DNA from: Iamia sp052038315
GTDB lineage: Bacteria; Actinomycetota; Acidimicrobiia; Acidimicrobiales; Iamiaceae
Length of the DNA: 9,460 nt
NCBI GenBank assembly: GCA_052038315.1
Contig: JBQGCF010000137.1
Coordinates: forward strand, 1 to 9,460
Direction: 5' to 3'
Positions 1-6,478 of the stretch are shown one piece after another; the first letter of the stretch is position 1; every line of letters begins with the position of its first letter. The notes under the pieces were generated by a model. The model had not been told where the DNA came from, made no database searches, and saw only the letters and a program-made list of their open reading frames with translations. A program made the translations under genes and the position numbers.

Positions 1-806
1 CCGAAGATCCAGAACAGGTGCTCCCAGAGCAGCGGGTCGGCGCCGGCGTCCACGTCGAAGAAGCGGGCGCCGAAGAGCCGGTCGAACAGCAGCAGGAACT
101 GCGCCGCGGTGAGCACCGGGATGGCGAACAGCAGCAGGAACTGCGTCACCAGGCTCATCCAGGTGAACACCGGCATCCGGAACAGCTTCATCCCGGGCGC
201 CCGCATGTTCAGGCAGGTGGTGATCAGGTTGACCGCACCGACCAGCGACGAGATGCCGGTGATCAGCAGGCCCATGTTCCAGAAGTCGATGCCGTGGCTG
301 GGCGAGTACCGCACGCCGTTGTTGGGGGCGTAGTTGAACCAGCCGCCGTCGGCGCCACCGCCGAGCAGCCACGACGAGTTGAGGACGATGCCACCGCCGA
401 GGAACACCCAGAAGCTGAGGGCGTTCAGCCGGGGGAAGGCGACGTCGCGGGCCCCGATCTGCAGGGGGATCAGGTAGTTCATGAACGCCGCCCCGAGGGG
501 CATCACCGCCAGGAAGATCATGGTGGTGCCGTGCATCGTGTACACCTGGTTGTAGGCGTCGGCCGACAGCACGGTGCCGTTCGGGGCCGCCAGCTGGGCC
601 CGGATGAGCAGGGCCTCGACGCCGCCGATCAGCAGGAAGAAGATCGACGCGACGCCGTACATGATGCCGATCCGCTTGTGATCGACCGTGGTGACCCAGC
701 TGCGCCAACCGGTGGTGGCGGTGGGTCGGGCGAAGACGCCCAGCGGGTTGCGGGTGGTCTCCTCCCCCGACGGGAGGGCGAGGGGACCGGGGGTGGTGGC
801 TGCCAT
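1..806 (-). CDS. ctaD: Cytochrome c oxidase subunit I (partial, N-terminal 268 residues)
   Basis: Catalytic subunit of the aa3/caa3 terminal oxidase, an inner-membrane protein that reduces O2 to water and pumps protons. The ATG is at 806-804, 15 bases after the ctaC stop, with an AGAGGA ribosome site just upstream. The frame stays open to the left edge, so the C-terminal half is missing. Visible signatures are VDHKRIGIMYG (41-51), the helix II segment MHGTTMIF, whose His92 is the low-spin heme a ligand, PLQIGARDVAFPR (114-126, with the D-channel entry Asp121), HGIDFWNMGLL (171-181) and MPVFTWMSLV (211-220). The last residues read WEHLFWIF, where the family continues into the GHPEVY CuB motif just outside the window. 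The catalytic His residues of the later helices therefore cannot be checked here. All visible positions look canonical, in contrast with the paralogue at 3613-5175. Confidence 0.97.
   Translation of the reverse strand, partial: MAATTPGPLALPSGEETTRNPLGVFARPTATTGWRSWVTTVDHKRIGIMYGVASIFFLLIGGVEALLIRAQLAAPNGTVLSADAYNQVYTMHGTTMIFLAVMPLGAAFMNYLIPLQIGARDVAFPRLNALSFWVFLGGGIVLNSSWLLGGGADGGWFNYAPNNGVRYSPSHGIDFWNMGLLITGISSLVGAVNLITTCLNMRAPGMKLFRMPVFTWMSLVTQFLLLFAIPVLTAAQFLLLFDRLFGARFFDVDAGADPLLWEHLFWIF
83..145. repeat. 21-bp in-frame direct repeat inside ctaD
   Basis: The 21-base string beginning CGAACAGCAGCAGGAACTGC occurs at 83-103 and again at 125-145, exactly 42 bases (14 codons) apart. Both copies encode QFLLLF in membrane helix V of CtaD. 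It is probably chance reuse of preferred Leu/Phe codons, though a short slippage-prone repeat in a core gene is worth recording. Confidence 0.8.
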
Positions 807-821
807 CTGTTCCTCTTCCGC

Positions 822-2066
822 CTACTTCAGGGTGACCAGGTAGGCGATCAGGTGGTCGATCTGGTCCTCGGTGAGCTGGAGGTTGGGCATGCCGCGGCGG
901 GGGCTGCGCCCGGGGACCTCCTCGGCCTGCATGGCCTTCTCGGCCGGCGGGTTCCGGAGCCAGGCCTCGAGGGCGCCCCGGTCGAGGCACCGCTCGAGGT
1001 CCTCCTCGGTGTCGGCCCAGTCGATGCCGAGCGCCTCGCACTCCTCGGTGTCCCGGCGCAGGTCGAACTTGGCGCCGGCGAAGGTGGTGCGGCTCATCAG
1101 GTGGGTGAGGTTCGGCGCGTGCCGGCTCGCCTGGAGGTTGTCGTCGGTGATCGTCCCCGGGCCGCCCATGACGTCCCGCTGGAACTCGGGGATGCTCTCG
1201 TCGGAGAAGTTGTCGTCGTTGACACCCTCGACCAGGTGGCAGCTGGCGCACAGCTGGCCGGTGAAGATGCGGTAGCCCTCGGCCACCTCGCTGGTGTCGT
1301 CCTCGCCGTAGGTCTCGGCCGTGGCCTGCTGCTCGGTGACCCACTCGTCGTAGCGGTCCTGCTCGACGGCGACGGCCTTGATCCGCATCTCGGCGTGGGA
1401 GAGGCCGCAGAACTCGGTGCACTGGCCGATGTACTCGCCGGGCGTCTCGGCCTCGAGCTTCCACGGGTGGCTGCGGTTCGGCACCGCGTCGCGCTTGCCG
1501 TTCAGCTTGGGCACCCAGAACGAGTGGATGACGTCGCGGGAGGTGATCTCCAGGGCGATCTCCTGGCCGACGGGGATCACCAGGTCGTTGGCGGTGACGA
1601 TGTCGTCGGGGTCGTCGTAGCGACCGTTCTGGTCGATGTCGTAGCGGTACTCCCACCACCACTGGTGCCCGATGACCTGGACCTTGACCGCGTCCTCCGG
1701 TGGCTCCTCGTTGAGCTCGAAGATGGCGAAGACGCTGAACACGCCGATGCCGACGAGGATCAGGGCGGGGACGATCGTCCAGCCGATCTCGAGGACGTTG
1801 TTGCCGTGGATCTGGCCCGGCATGTCGTCGAAGTGCTCGTCGTCCCTGGCCCGGAACTTGAGCGAGACGACCAGGGCGCCGCCCAGCACCACCACGAAGA
1901 CCACGCCGGCGACGATGAAGATCGGGTCGATCAGGTCGTCGATCAGCCGGGCGTTGGGGCCCTCGGGCTGGAGGGTGTCCTGCGGGGCGTCCTTGGCGCA
2001 GGCGCCGAGGAAGAGGACCAGGCCGAGGGCCAGGAACGGTGCGACGCGGCGCAGCCGGTGGCGCAT
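822..2066 (-). CDS. ctaC: Cytochrome c oxidase subunit II with fused cytochrome c domain (caa3-type)
   Basis: Electron-entry subunit, predicted lipoprotein of 414 residues. Residues 1-23 form a lipoprotein signal (MRHRLRR, hydrophobic stretch, lipobox LGAC with Cys23). Membrane helices lie at about 46-68 and 95-117 (LEIGWTIVP). The CuA domain has the electron-entry aromatic run QWWWEY (135-140), His181, and CTEFCGLSHAEM (216-227) giving Cys216, Glu218, Cys220, His224 and Met227, a complete CuA set. A C-terminal cytochrome c domain follows, with CASCH (273-277) and a likely axial Met393 in RGMPNLQLT. This domain carries a long insertion after the heme motif and two extra cysteines (343, 360). 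I chose the ATG at 2066, preceded by GGAG with 5-base spacing. A GTG at 2093, overlapping the upstream stop as GTGA and preceded by GGGGAGG, would add nine residues and is a real alternative. ctaD follows 15 bases downstream. Confidence 0.96.
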   Translation of the reverse strand: MRHRLRRVAPFLALGLVLFLGACAKDAPQDTLQPEGPNARLIDDLIDPIFIVAGVVFVVVLGGALVVSLKFRARDDEHFDDMPGQIHGNNVLEIGWTIVPALILVGIGVFSVFAIFELNEEPPEDAVKVQVIGHQWWWEYRYDIDQNGRYDDPDDIVTANDLVIPVGQEIALEITSRDVIHSFWVPKLNGKRDAVPNRSHPWKLEAETPGEYIGQCTEFCGLSHAEMRIKAVAVEQDRYDEWVTEQQATAETYGEDDTSEVAEGYRIFTGQLCASCHLVEGVNDDNFSDESIPEFQRDVMGGPGTITDDNLQASRHAPNLTHLMSRTTFAGAKFDLRRDTEECEALGIDWADTEEDLERCLDRGALEAWLRNPPAEKAMQAEEVPGRSPRRGMPNLQLTEDQIDHLIAYLVTLK

Positions 2067-2089
2067 GCGGTCTCCAGTGCTGGGGGTGC

Positions 2090-2956
2090 TCACCGGGCCT
2101 CCCCGATGACGATGGTGGATCCGGGCAGGAGGAGCGGCGCGCCCTCGTGCTCCTCCTCGCCCTCGGAGGAGTGGCCCTCCTCGGGGTGGTGCTCGATCTC
2201 GCGAGGCCCGACGATGGCGCTGACGACGCCACCGGCCAGGACGGCCAGGGCCCCGACGACGCAGAGCCCGGCGATCACCGACGGGCTGATCGTGGGCTTG
2301 GCCGAGATGACGAAGGCGATGATCAGGACGGCCAGCGAGACGCCGCCGAAGATGAAGTACACGGCGGTGTGCGAGACCGACAGCAGGACCCGGGAGATGG
2401 CGAGGACGAACACGCCGATGCCGAGGGCGCCGAGGACCGGGACCTCGAAGGGCAGCATCACCCGGCGGCGGGCCGCCTGGTTGACGCCCGCGTCGACGGT
2501 GGCCCGCTCCGACCAGGCCGTGATGGCCCACTCGAAGGCGATGGCCACCATGACGATCAGGCCCAGCCCGACCAGGGCGGCCGAGGTGACCAGGCCGACC
2601 ACCAGGATGGCAGCCCCGAAGGCGCCGAGGATGGGCCAGTAGCTGCCCCGGACCGGGGCGGTGACCTCGGCGACGGCGGCCGGCTCGATCCCGAGCAGGT
2701 CGGCCTCGGCCTCGACGTCGGCGTCACGGAAGGCGGCGATCGAGGCGCCGAGGAAGACGGCGGCCCCGGCGATGGCCATCAGGATGGCGTAGCCCATGTG
2801 GTCGCCGACGGCGCCCTTGTAGCCGAGGGTCAGGACGCCGGTGAAGGTGTCCATGCCCACGTCGTTGCCGGGGGCGGTGGCGCCTCCGTAGACGAGGGCG
2901 GCCACGAGCGCGGCGGTGGCCACGCCGAAGAACCACTTGGATCCGGTGGTGAACAC
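2090..2956 (-). CDS. CtaF/subunit IV-like membrane protein with three extra helices and a His/Glu-rich tail
   Basis: Integral membrane protein of 288 residues inside the oxidase operon. Residues 1-150 resemble actinobacterial cytochrome c oxidase subunit IV (CtaF): helices at about 8-25, 55-77, 107-125 and 126-146, with an acidic cytosol-like linker at 78-95 and the segment YWPILGAFGAAILVVGL (106-122) followed by FEW. CtaF is usually about 130-150 residues. Here a second half adds helices near 170-190, 197-219 and 226-248, then a tail at 253-271 rich in His and Glu (EIEHHPEEGH...EEEHEG), which could bind metal. The start is GTG at 2956 with GAGG four bases upstream, nine bases after the ctaE stop. 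The stop lies 23 bases before the chosen ctaC ATG, or overlaps the alternative ctaC GTG. The CtaF assignment rests on pattern and position. The role of the C-terminal half is unknown. Confidence 0.85.
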   Translation of the reverse strand: MFTTGSKWFFGVATAALVAALVYGGATAPGNDVGMDTFTGVLTLGYKGAVGDHMGYAILMAIAGAAVFLGASIAAFRDADVEAEADLLGIEPAAVAEVTAPVRGSYWPILGAFGAAILVVGLVTSAALVGLGLIVMVAIAFEWAITAWSERATVDAGVNQAARRRVMLPFEVPVLGALGIGVFVLAISRVLLSVSHTAVYFIFGGVSLAVLIIAFVISAKPTISPSVIAGLCVVGALAVLAGGVVSAIVGPREIEHHPEEGHSSEGEEEHEGAPLLLPGSTIVIGEAR

Positions 2957-2965
2957 GTCGCCTCG

Positions 2966-3613
2966 CTACTTGGTCACGTACACGGCGTACCAGATGACGA
3001 GCATGATCCCCGTCGTCAGGTACCAGATGAGGCTGGCCGCCACGATGCCCTCGCGATCGTGGGAGCCGTACTCACCGCCGAGGGTGCGGACGGTCATGAT
3101 CGCCGCGAACAGCATCGCCCCGGCGATGAGCGCCAGGTGGCTGCCGGTCACGGCGTAGAAGAGGAGCCCGGCCGGGTTGGACCCGCCCGAGACGCTGAAG
3201 CCCGACTGCGTGTAGAGGAACGACGTGGCGTTGATGACGGCGCCGCCGAACAGCAGCGTCATGGCCATGGCGAAGAAGGCGCCCCGCCGGTCGTCCCGCT
3301 TCACCGAGTCGACCGCCCACTGCATCGAGACGCAGGAGATGAGCATGGTGGCCATGGCGATGTTGGCCGGGGTCAGCGGGATCGTCTGCCCGTCGGCGAA
3401 CCAGATCTGGCGCTCGCCATCGACGACCTGGGCGATCCAGTCGTGGCGGACCCGCAGGTAGACGCCGATCAGGGCGGCGAAGGCGACGAGGATGCCGGCG
3501 CCGGCCAGCCCGGTGCCCACCAGGAGGACGCGGGGGCGGGCGGTGCCGACGTCGAGGTCGGTCGGGACGAGGTCGTAGGCGGCCTCGTCGTGCGCTGCCG
3601 TGGCCGTGGACAT
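2966..3613 (-). CDS. ctaE: Cytochrome c oxidase subunit III (divergent)
   Basis: Membrane subunit of 215 residues belonging to the oxidase core and thought to stabilise subunit I and its proton uptake. Helices are seen near 31-53, 82-102, 111-133, 148-173 and 187-212, matching the five-helix bacterial form. Recognisable family features are the aromatic/Arg end of helix I (VYLRV, 51-55), PANIAMATMLISCVSMQWA (82-100, the family's PL.NT..LL.SG...HWA region), TGSHLALIAGAMLF (156-169, matching TGFHGLHV) and the terminal WYAVYVTK. It is divergent: the family's last-helix HFVDVVW is YLTTGIML here, and no Glu is seen at the usual helix III position (GGAVINATSFLY, 123-134). The ATG at 3613-3611 shares one base with the stop of the upstream subunit-I paralogue (TGATG), which implies translational coupling. 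In-frame codons upstream overlap that gene and look non-coding. Confidence 0.9.
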   Translation of the reverse strand: MSTATAAHDEAAYDLVPTDLDVGTARPRVLLVGTGLAGAGILVAFAALIGVYLRVRHDWIAQVVDGERQIWFADGQTIPLTPANIAMATMLISCVSMQWAVDSVKRDDRRGAFFAMAMTLLFGGAVINATSFLYTQSGFSVSGGSNPAGLLFYAVTGSHLALIAGAMLFAAIMTVRTLGGEYGSHDREGIVAASLIWYLTTGIMLVIWYAVYVTK

Positions 3614-5175
3614 CAGGCGTGCTCCCCGTCGTCGGTCAGGAGCGGCTCGGCCGAGGTCACCTCGGGCACCGGGCCGTCGAAGTTGGCGAAGGTGGGCGGC
3701 GTGGCCGTGGCCCACTCGAGGGTGGAGCCACCCCACGGGTCGGCCGGCTCGTCACCCTTGCGCTTGCCGATCAGACCGGCCACCGCCAGCAGGGCGCCGA
3801 GCAGCACCAGACCGGCGCCGCCGACGGCGACCCCGTTCATCCCCTCGATGCCGGTGACCTGCTCGCCGTCCTCGCCGGTGAGGCCGGAGATGGCCTCGGG
3901 CACGGCCAGGACCAGGGCGCCCAGGGCCAGCACCAGCGGGGCGGTGCGGCCGGCGGCCTCGGTGGCGGCCCGGCCCAGGACCTTGGTGGACCAGTGGTAG
4001 AGCCCGGCCACCAGGGCGATCGTGGCGGCGACCAGGGTGAGGTGCGCCTGGGCGGTGACCCACTGGGTGCCGGCCAGCTCGAGGGCGCCCTCGAAGGCGG
4101 TGGCCGCACCGACGAGCGTGGCGACCAGCAGGATCAGCAGGGCCAGGACCCCGCCGACCAGGCCGCTGGTGGGCGCCGGCTTGCCGTTCTTCAGGGTGAG
4201 CCCGACCAGCCCGAGCACGGCCAGGACCGGCAGCGGGGCCAGGAGGGCCATGCCCTTGGTGACCGGCTGGTCGGCCAGGCCCGGGTCGATCCCGGTGAGG
4301 GCGAAGGCACCGATGCCGAGCACGGCGAAGGCGCCGATGGCGCCCTGGGCCACGCCCCGGTTCGGGAGGCGGGTGCGGGCCGCGGTGGCGGCCACGTCGA
4401 GCACCAGGCCGAGCACCGGGATGGCGGCGGCGTAGACCTGCGGCTGCCGGCCGAGCCAGGCGACCTGCTCGTACATCTGGGGGCCGGGGGCGCCGAGGAA
4501 GGAGCCGCCGTTGCGGTGGTCGATGAAGACGATCAGCAGCACGGCCAGCAGGACCGGCAGGGTCAGCAGCCAGATGACGGTGGTGCAGAGCAGCGACCAG
4601 GCGAACATCGGGACCCGGTCGAGGCTCATGCCCCGGGTCCGGACGGCCAGGACCGTGGCGGCCACGCAGATCGAGCCGAGCAGGAGGCCGACGACCACCA
4701 GGCCGGTGGAGGCGACCCACAGGTCGACGGCGTCGGTGCGACCGCCGCCGGGCCCGCCGTTGATGGCGTAGGCGGTGACGGTGAGGCCGGCGCCCAGGAG
4801 GAAGGTCCAGAACGAGGCGGCCGCAGCGCGGGGGAAGGCGATGGCCCGGGCGCCCACCTGGAGGGGGACGACGACCATGGCCAGGCCGAGCAGGGCGGGC
4901 AGCAGGAACAGCAGCGTCGCCGAGGTGGCGTGGAACGTGACGACCTGGGGGGCGGTGTCGCTCTCCAGGATCGTGTTCCCGAGGGTGCCGTCGATCCGGT
5001 CGATGCCGCCGAGGATCCCGGTGACGCCGGACGCCAGGCCGAGGATCAGGGCGGCGCCGATGTAGAGGCGACCGACCACCTTGTGATCGGACGAGCCGAG
5101 GATCCCGGCCAGGCCGGCCGGGGCGGTCGTGGTGTCCGGGGCGGCGGCCGCGGGCGGGGCTTGGGTTGCTGTCAT
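3613..5175 (-). CDS. Subunit-I (COX1)-like paralogue lacking the CuB/heme a3 active site
   Basis: A 520-residue, 12-helix protein clearly homologous to heme-copper oxidase subunit I: SSDHKVVGRLYIG (28-40), a gap-free 38-residue match to CtaD from helix II to PLQVGARAIAFPR (104-116), VPMFAWSLL (188-196), and the family C-terminus DPWGGSTLEWATATPP (479-494). By my hand alignment the two low-spin heme a ligands are kept (His82, His378). The catalytic residues are replaced: the family GHPEVY is RQPQVY (243-248, CuB His to Gln244, Glu to Gln246, Tyr248 kept), the HH pair is Leu293-Thr294, the heme a3 His is Gln376, the K-channel Lys is Val320, the D-channel Asp is Ala111, and the propionate Arg pair is Gly437-Glu438. 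It cannot reduce O2 in the usual way. A structural, assembly or one-heme electron-transfer role is possible. The start is the ATG at 5175, with only a distant GAGG (11 bases away). The reading frame is intact with normal codon bias, so it is not a decaying pseudogene. It overlaps ctaE by one base. Confidence 0.9.
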   Translation of the reverse strand: MTATQAPPAAAAPDTTTAPAGLAGILGSSDHKVVGRLYIGAALILGLASGVTGILGGIDRIDGTLGNTILESDTAPQVVTFHATSATLLFLLPALLGLAMVVVPLQVGARAIAFPRAAAASFWTFLLGAGLTVTAYAINGGPGGGRTDAVDLWVASTGLVVVGLLLGSICVAATVLAVRTRGMSLDRVPMFAWSLLCTTVIWLLTLPVLLAVLLIVFIDHRNGGSFLGAPGPQMYEQVAWLGRQPQVYAAAIPVLGLVLDVAATAARTRLPNRGVAQGAIGAFAVLGIGAFALTGIDPGLADQPVTKGMALLAPLPVLAVLGLVGLTLKNGKPAPTSGLVGGVLALLILLVATLVGAATAFEGALELAGTQWVTAQAHLTLVAATIALVAGLYHWSTKVLGRAATEAAGRTAPLVLALGALVLAVPEAISGLTGEDGEQVTGIEGMNGVAVGGAGLVLLGALLAVAGLIGKRKGDEPADPWGGSTLEWATATPPTFANFDGPVPEVTSAEPLLTDDGEHA

Positions 5176-5258
5176 CGACGCGTGGACCTCGAAGGAGACG
5201 CCCACCTCGCACAGGACGGGGCGCCACCCGGTGGGGAGACAGTTCCTATCGCTGGCGG

Positions 5259-5289
5259 ACAATACACAGGCACCCTCTCGGGCCGACAA
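5259..5289 (-). promoter_or_regulatory. Candidate promoter for the subunit-I paralogue and cox genes
   Basis: The 130-base gap between ctaB and the paralogue (5176-5305) contains a stretch at 5241-5290 that is visibly less GC-rich than its surroundings. On the minus strand it reads TTGTCG (5289-5284), a 19-base spacer, then TATTGT (5264-5259), which fits the actinobacterial TANNNT -10 pattern. Transcription would start near 5252, giving a leader of about 77 bases. This would let the oxidase subunit genes be expressed independently of ctaB. The spacer is slightly long, so this is a candidate only. I see no convincing terminator after ctaB in this gap. Confidence 0.4.
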
Positions 5290-5305
5290 AGGGACGGGGA
5301 GGCGG

Positions 5306-6241
5306 TCACGTGCCCACCAGGAGCTGGTCGAGGGCCATGGCCCCGAACAGGAGGGTGACGTAGGTGATCGACCAGTGGAAGAGGCGCATGGCCTTGGCCG
5401 GGTCGGGGACCCGGTGGAGCTGGACCGTGAGGCCGAGGTAGGCGGCACCCAGGACCACGGCGGACGCCGTGTAGAGGACGCCCATGTCGGCCACCGGGGC
5501 GAAGACCAGGGTCAGGGCCCACAGCAGGGCGGTGTAGGCGACGATCCGCACGGTGACCGAGCGCATGCTCGACACGACGGGGAGCATCGGCACCTCGGCG
5601 GCGGCGTAGTCGTCCCGGTAGCGGACGGCCAGGCACCAGAAGTGCGGCGGCGTCCACACGAAGATCACGGCGAAGAGGACCCACGGGGCCCAGCCCAGGC
5701 TGCCGGTGACGCTCGACCAGCCGACGAGCGTCGGCACCGCGCCGGCGGCCCCGCCGATCACGATGTTCTGGGTGCTCGTGCGCTTCAGCCAGAGCGTGTA
5801 CACGAAGACGTAGAAGAGGGTGGCCGAGACGGCGAGCACCGCCGAGAGCAGGTTGACCGTGCCCCAGAGCAGGGCGAAGGCGGCCACCTCGAGGCTCAGG
5901 GCGAAGACCAGGGCGGCGCGGGGCGTGATCTCCCCGGTGACCAGCGGGCGGTTCTGCGTCCGCTTCATCACCCGGTCGATGTCGCGGTCGACGACCATGT
6001 TGATGGCGTTGGCGCCACCGGCGGCCAGGGCTCCGCCGAGCACGGTCCACAGCACGAGCCAGCCGCTGGGGAGGCCCCGGTCGGCGACGACCATCACCGG
6101 CACGGTGGTCACGAGCAGGAGCTCGATGATGCGGGGCTTGGTCAGGGCGAGGTACGCAGCGGCCTTGGACCGGGTGGGCGCCTCGGTCGCCTCGCTCTGC
6201 GGGGCGCTCGGCTCGGCGGCCTCGGGCTCGACCAGAGCCAT
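5306..6241 (-). CDS. ctaB: Protoheme IX farnesyltransferase (heme O synthase)
   Basis: Polytopic UbiA-family prenyltransferase of 311 residues that transfers a farnesyl group to heme B to make heme O, the precursor of heme A for the oxidase. The first Asp-rich motif is NMVVDRDIDRVMKRTQNRPL (81-100), with Asn81, Asp85 and Asp89. The second is YRDDYAAAEVPMLP (208-221), preceded by FVWTPPHFW (194-202), the CtaB signature. LALTKPRIIELLL (31-43) is the usual N-terminal element. Residues 1-25 are Glu/Ala/Pro-rich and soluble. I chose the ATG at 6241-6239 (weak GGTGAG upstream). An in-frame GTG at 6394 lies eight bases after a TANNNT box and could be a leaderless start adding 51 residues, but that stretch is Arg/Gly/Pro-rich and unlike the family. 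The gene is divergent from ctaA and upstream of the cox genes. Confidence 0.97.
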   Translation of the reverse strand: MALVEPEAAEPSAPQSEATEAPTRSKAAAYLALTKPRIIELLLVTTVPVMVVADRGLPSGWLVLWTVLGGALAAGGANAINMVVDRDIDRVMKRTQNRPLVTGEITPRAALVFALSLEVAAFALLWGTVNLLSAVLAVSATLFYVFVYTLWLKRTSTQNIVIGGAAGAVPTLVGWSSVTGSLGWAPWVLFAVIFVWTPPHFWCLAVRYRDDYAAAEVPMLPVVSSMRSVTVRIVAYTALLWALTLVFAPVADMGVLYTASAVVLGAAYLGLTVQLHRVPDPAKAMRLFHWSITYVTLLFGAMALDQLLVGT

Positions 6242-6287
6242 CGGCTCACCGACCACGTCCTCCGACCCCGCCCACCGCCCTGAAGGC

Positions 6288-6304
6288 AGCCGGCTCCGCC
6301 GGCT
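6288..6304. repeat. Perfect 7-bp inverted repeat with 3-base centre
   Basis: AGCCGGC-TCC-GCCGGCT, a perfect dyad in the ctaB-ctaA divergent region. If transcription of ctaB starts near 6396, the dyad lies in the ctaB leader about 47 bases before the ATG and would form a short GC hairpin. It could equally be a protein-binding palindrome. No U-tract follows on either strand, so it is not an intrinsic terminator. Confidence 0.7.
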
Positions 6305-6402
6305 ACCGCACTCCTGGTCGTGGGGCGGGCGGCCCACCGACACCCGTCCCACCACGGGGGAGACGGCGGCGGCACCGTGGGCGGGCGGGGTCACGGGGGG
6401 CG

Positions 6403-6432
6403 AGACTACGGCCGCTCCTCGGAGGGGGCCAA
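6403..6432 (-). promoter_or_regulatory. Candidate ctaB promoter
   Basis: On the minus strand TTGGCC (6432-6427), an 18-base spacer and TAGTCT (6408-6403, fits TANNNT) form a plausible housekeeping-type promoter. The start point would be near 6396. The leader to the chosen ctaB ATG is then about 155 bases and contains the 6288-6304 dyad. Alternatively the GTG at 6394 would be read leaderless. It stands back to back with the ctaA promoter. Confidence 0.5.
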
Positions 6433-6478
6433 AGGGGAGCAGGGGAACTTCGCCGCGACGAGCGTCACGGGCCTCCCC

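Noticed and set aside
18..4000. Very long plus-strand open frames (18-2642 and 2039-4000) opposite the oxidase genes, with another at 3619-5358
   Set aside because: They are antisense shadows created by strong G/C third-position bias, which removes stop codons. Their products are Gly/Glu/His/Arg-rich without family motifs, while the minus strand encodes clear oxidase subunits.
3613..5175. The subunit-I paralogue as a nitric oxide reductase (NorB) or cbb3 subunit
   Set aside because: Those families keep the three active-site His of the metal centre and the high-spin heme His. All are missing here, and the C-terminal DPWGG..LEWAT motif is of the aa3 type.
3613..5175. The subunit-I paralogue as a pseudogene or assembly error
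   Set aside because: The frame is uninterrupted for 520 codons, codon bias matches its neighbours, and the lost residues are specific positions rather than general decay.
5228..5238. CCACCCGGTGG-like dyad after ctaB as a terminator
   Set aside because: The stem is only five pairs with a one-base centre and no U-tract, too weak for an intrinsic terminator.
6242..6394. Start of ctaB at GTG 6394 (51 extra residues)
   Set aside because: The extension is Arg/Gly/Pro-rich, less G/C-biased at third positions in its second half, and not typical of CtaB. It is kept as an alternative only because of the nearby -10 box.
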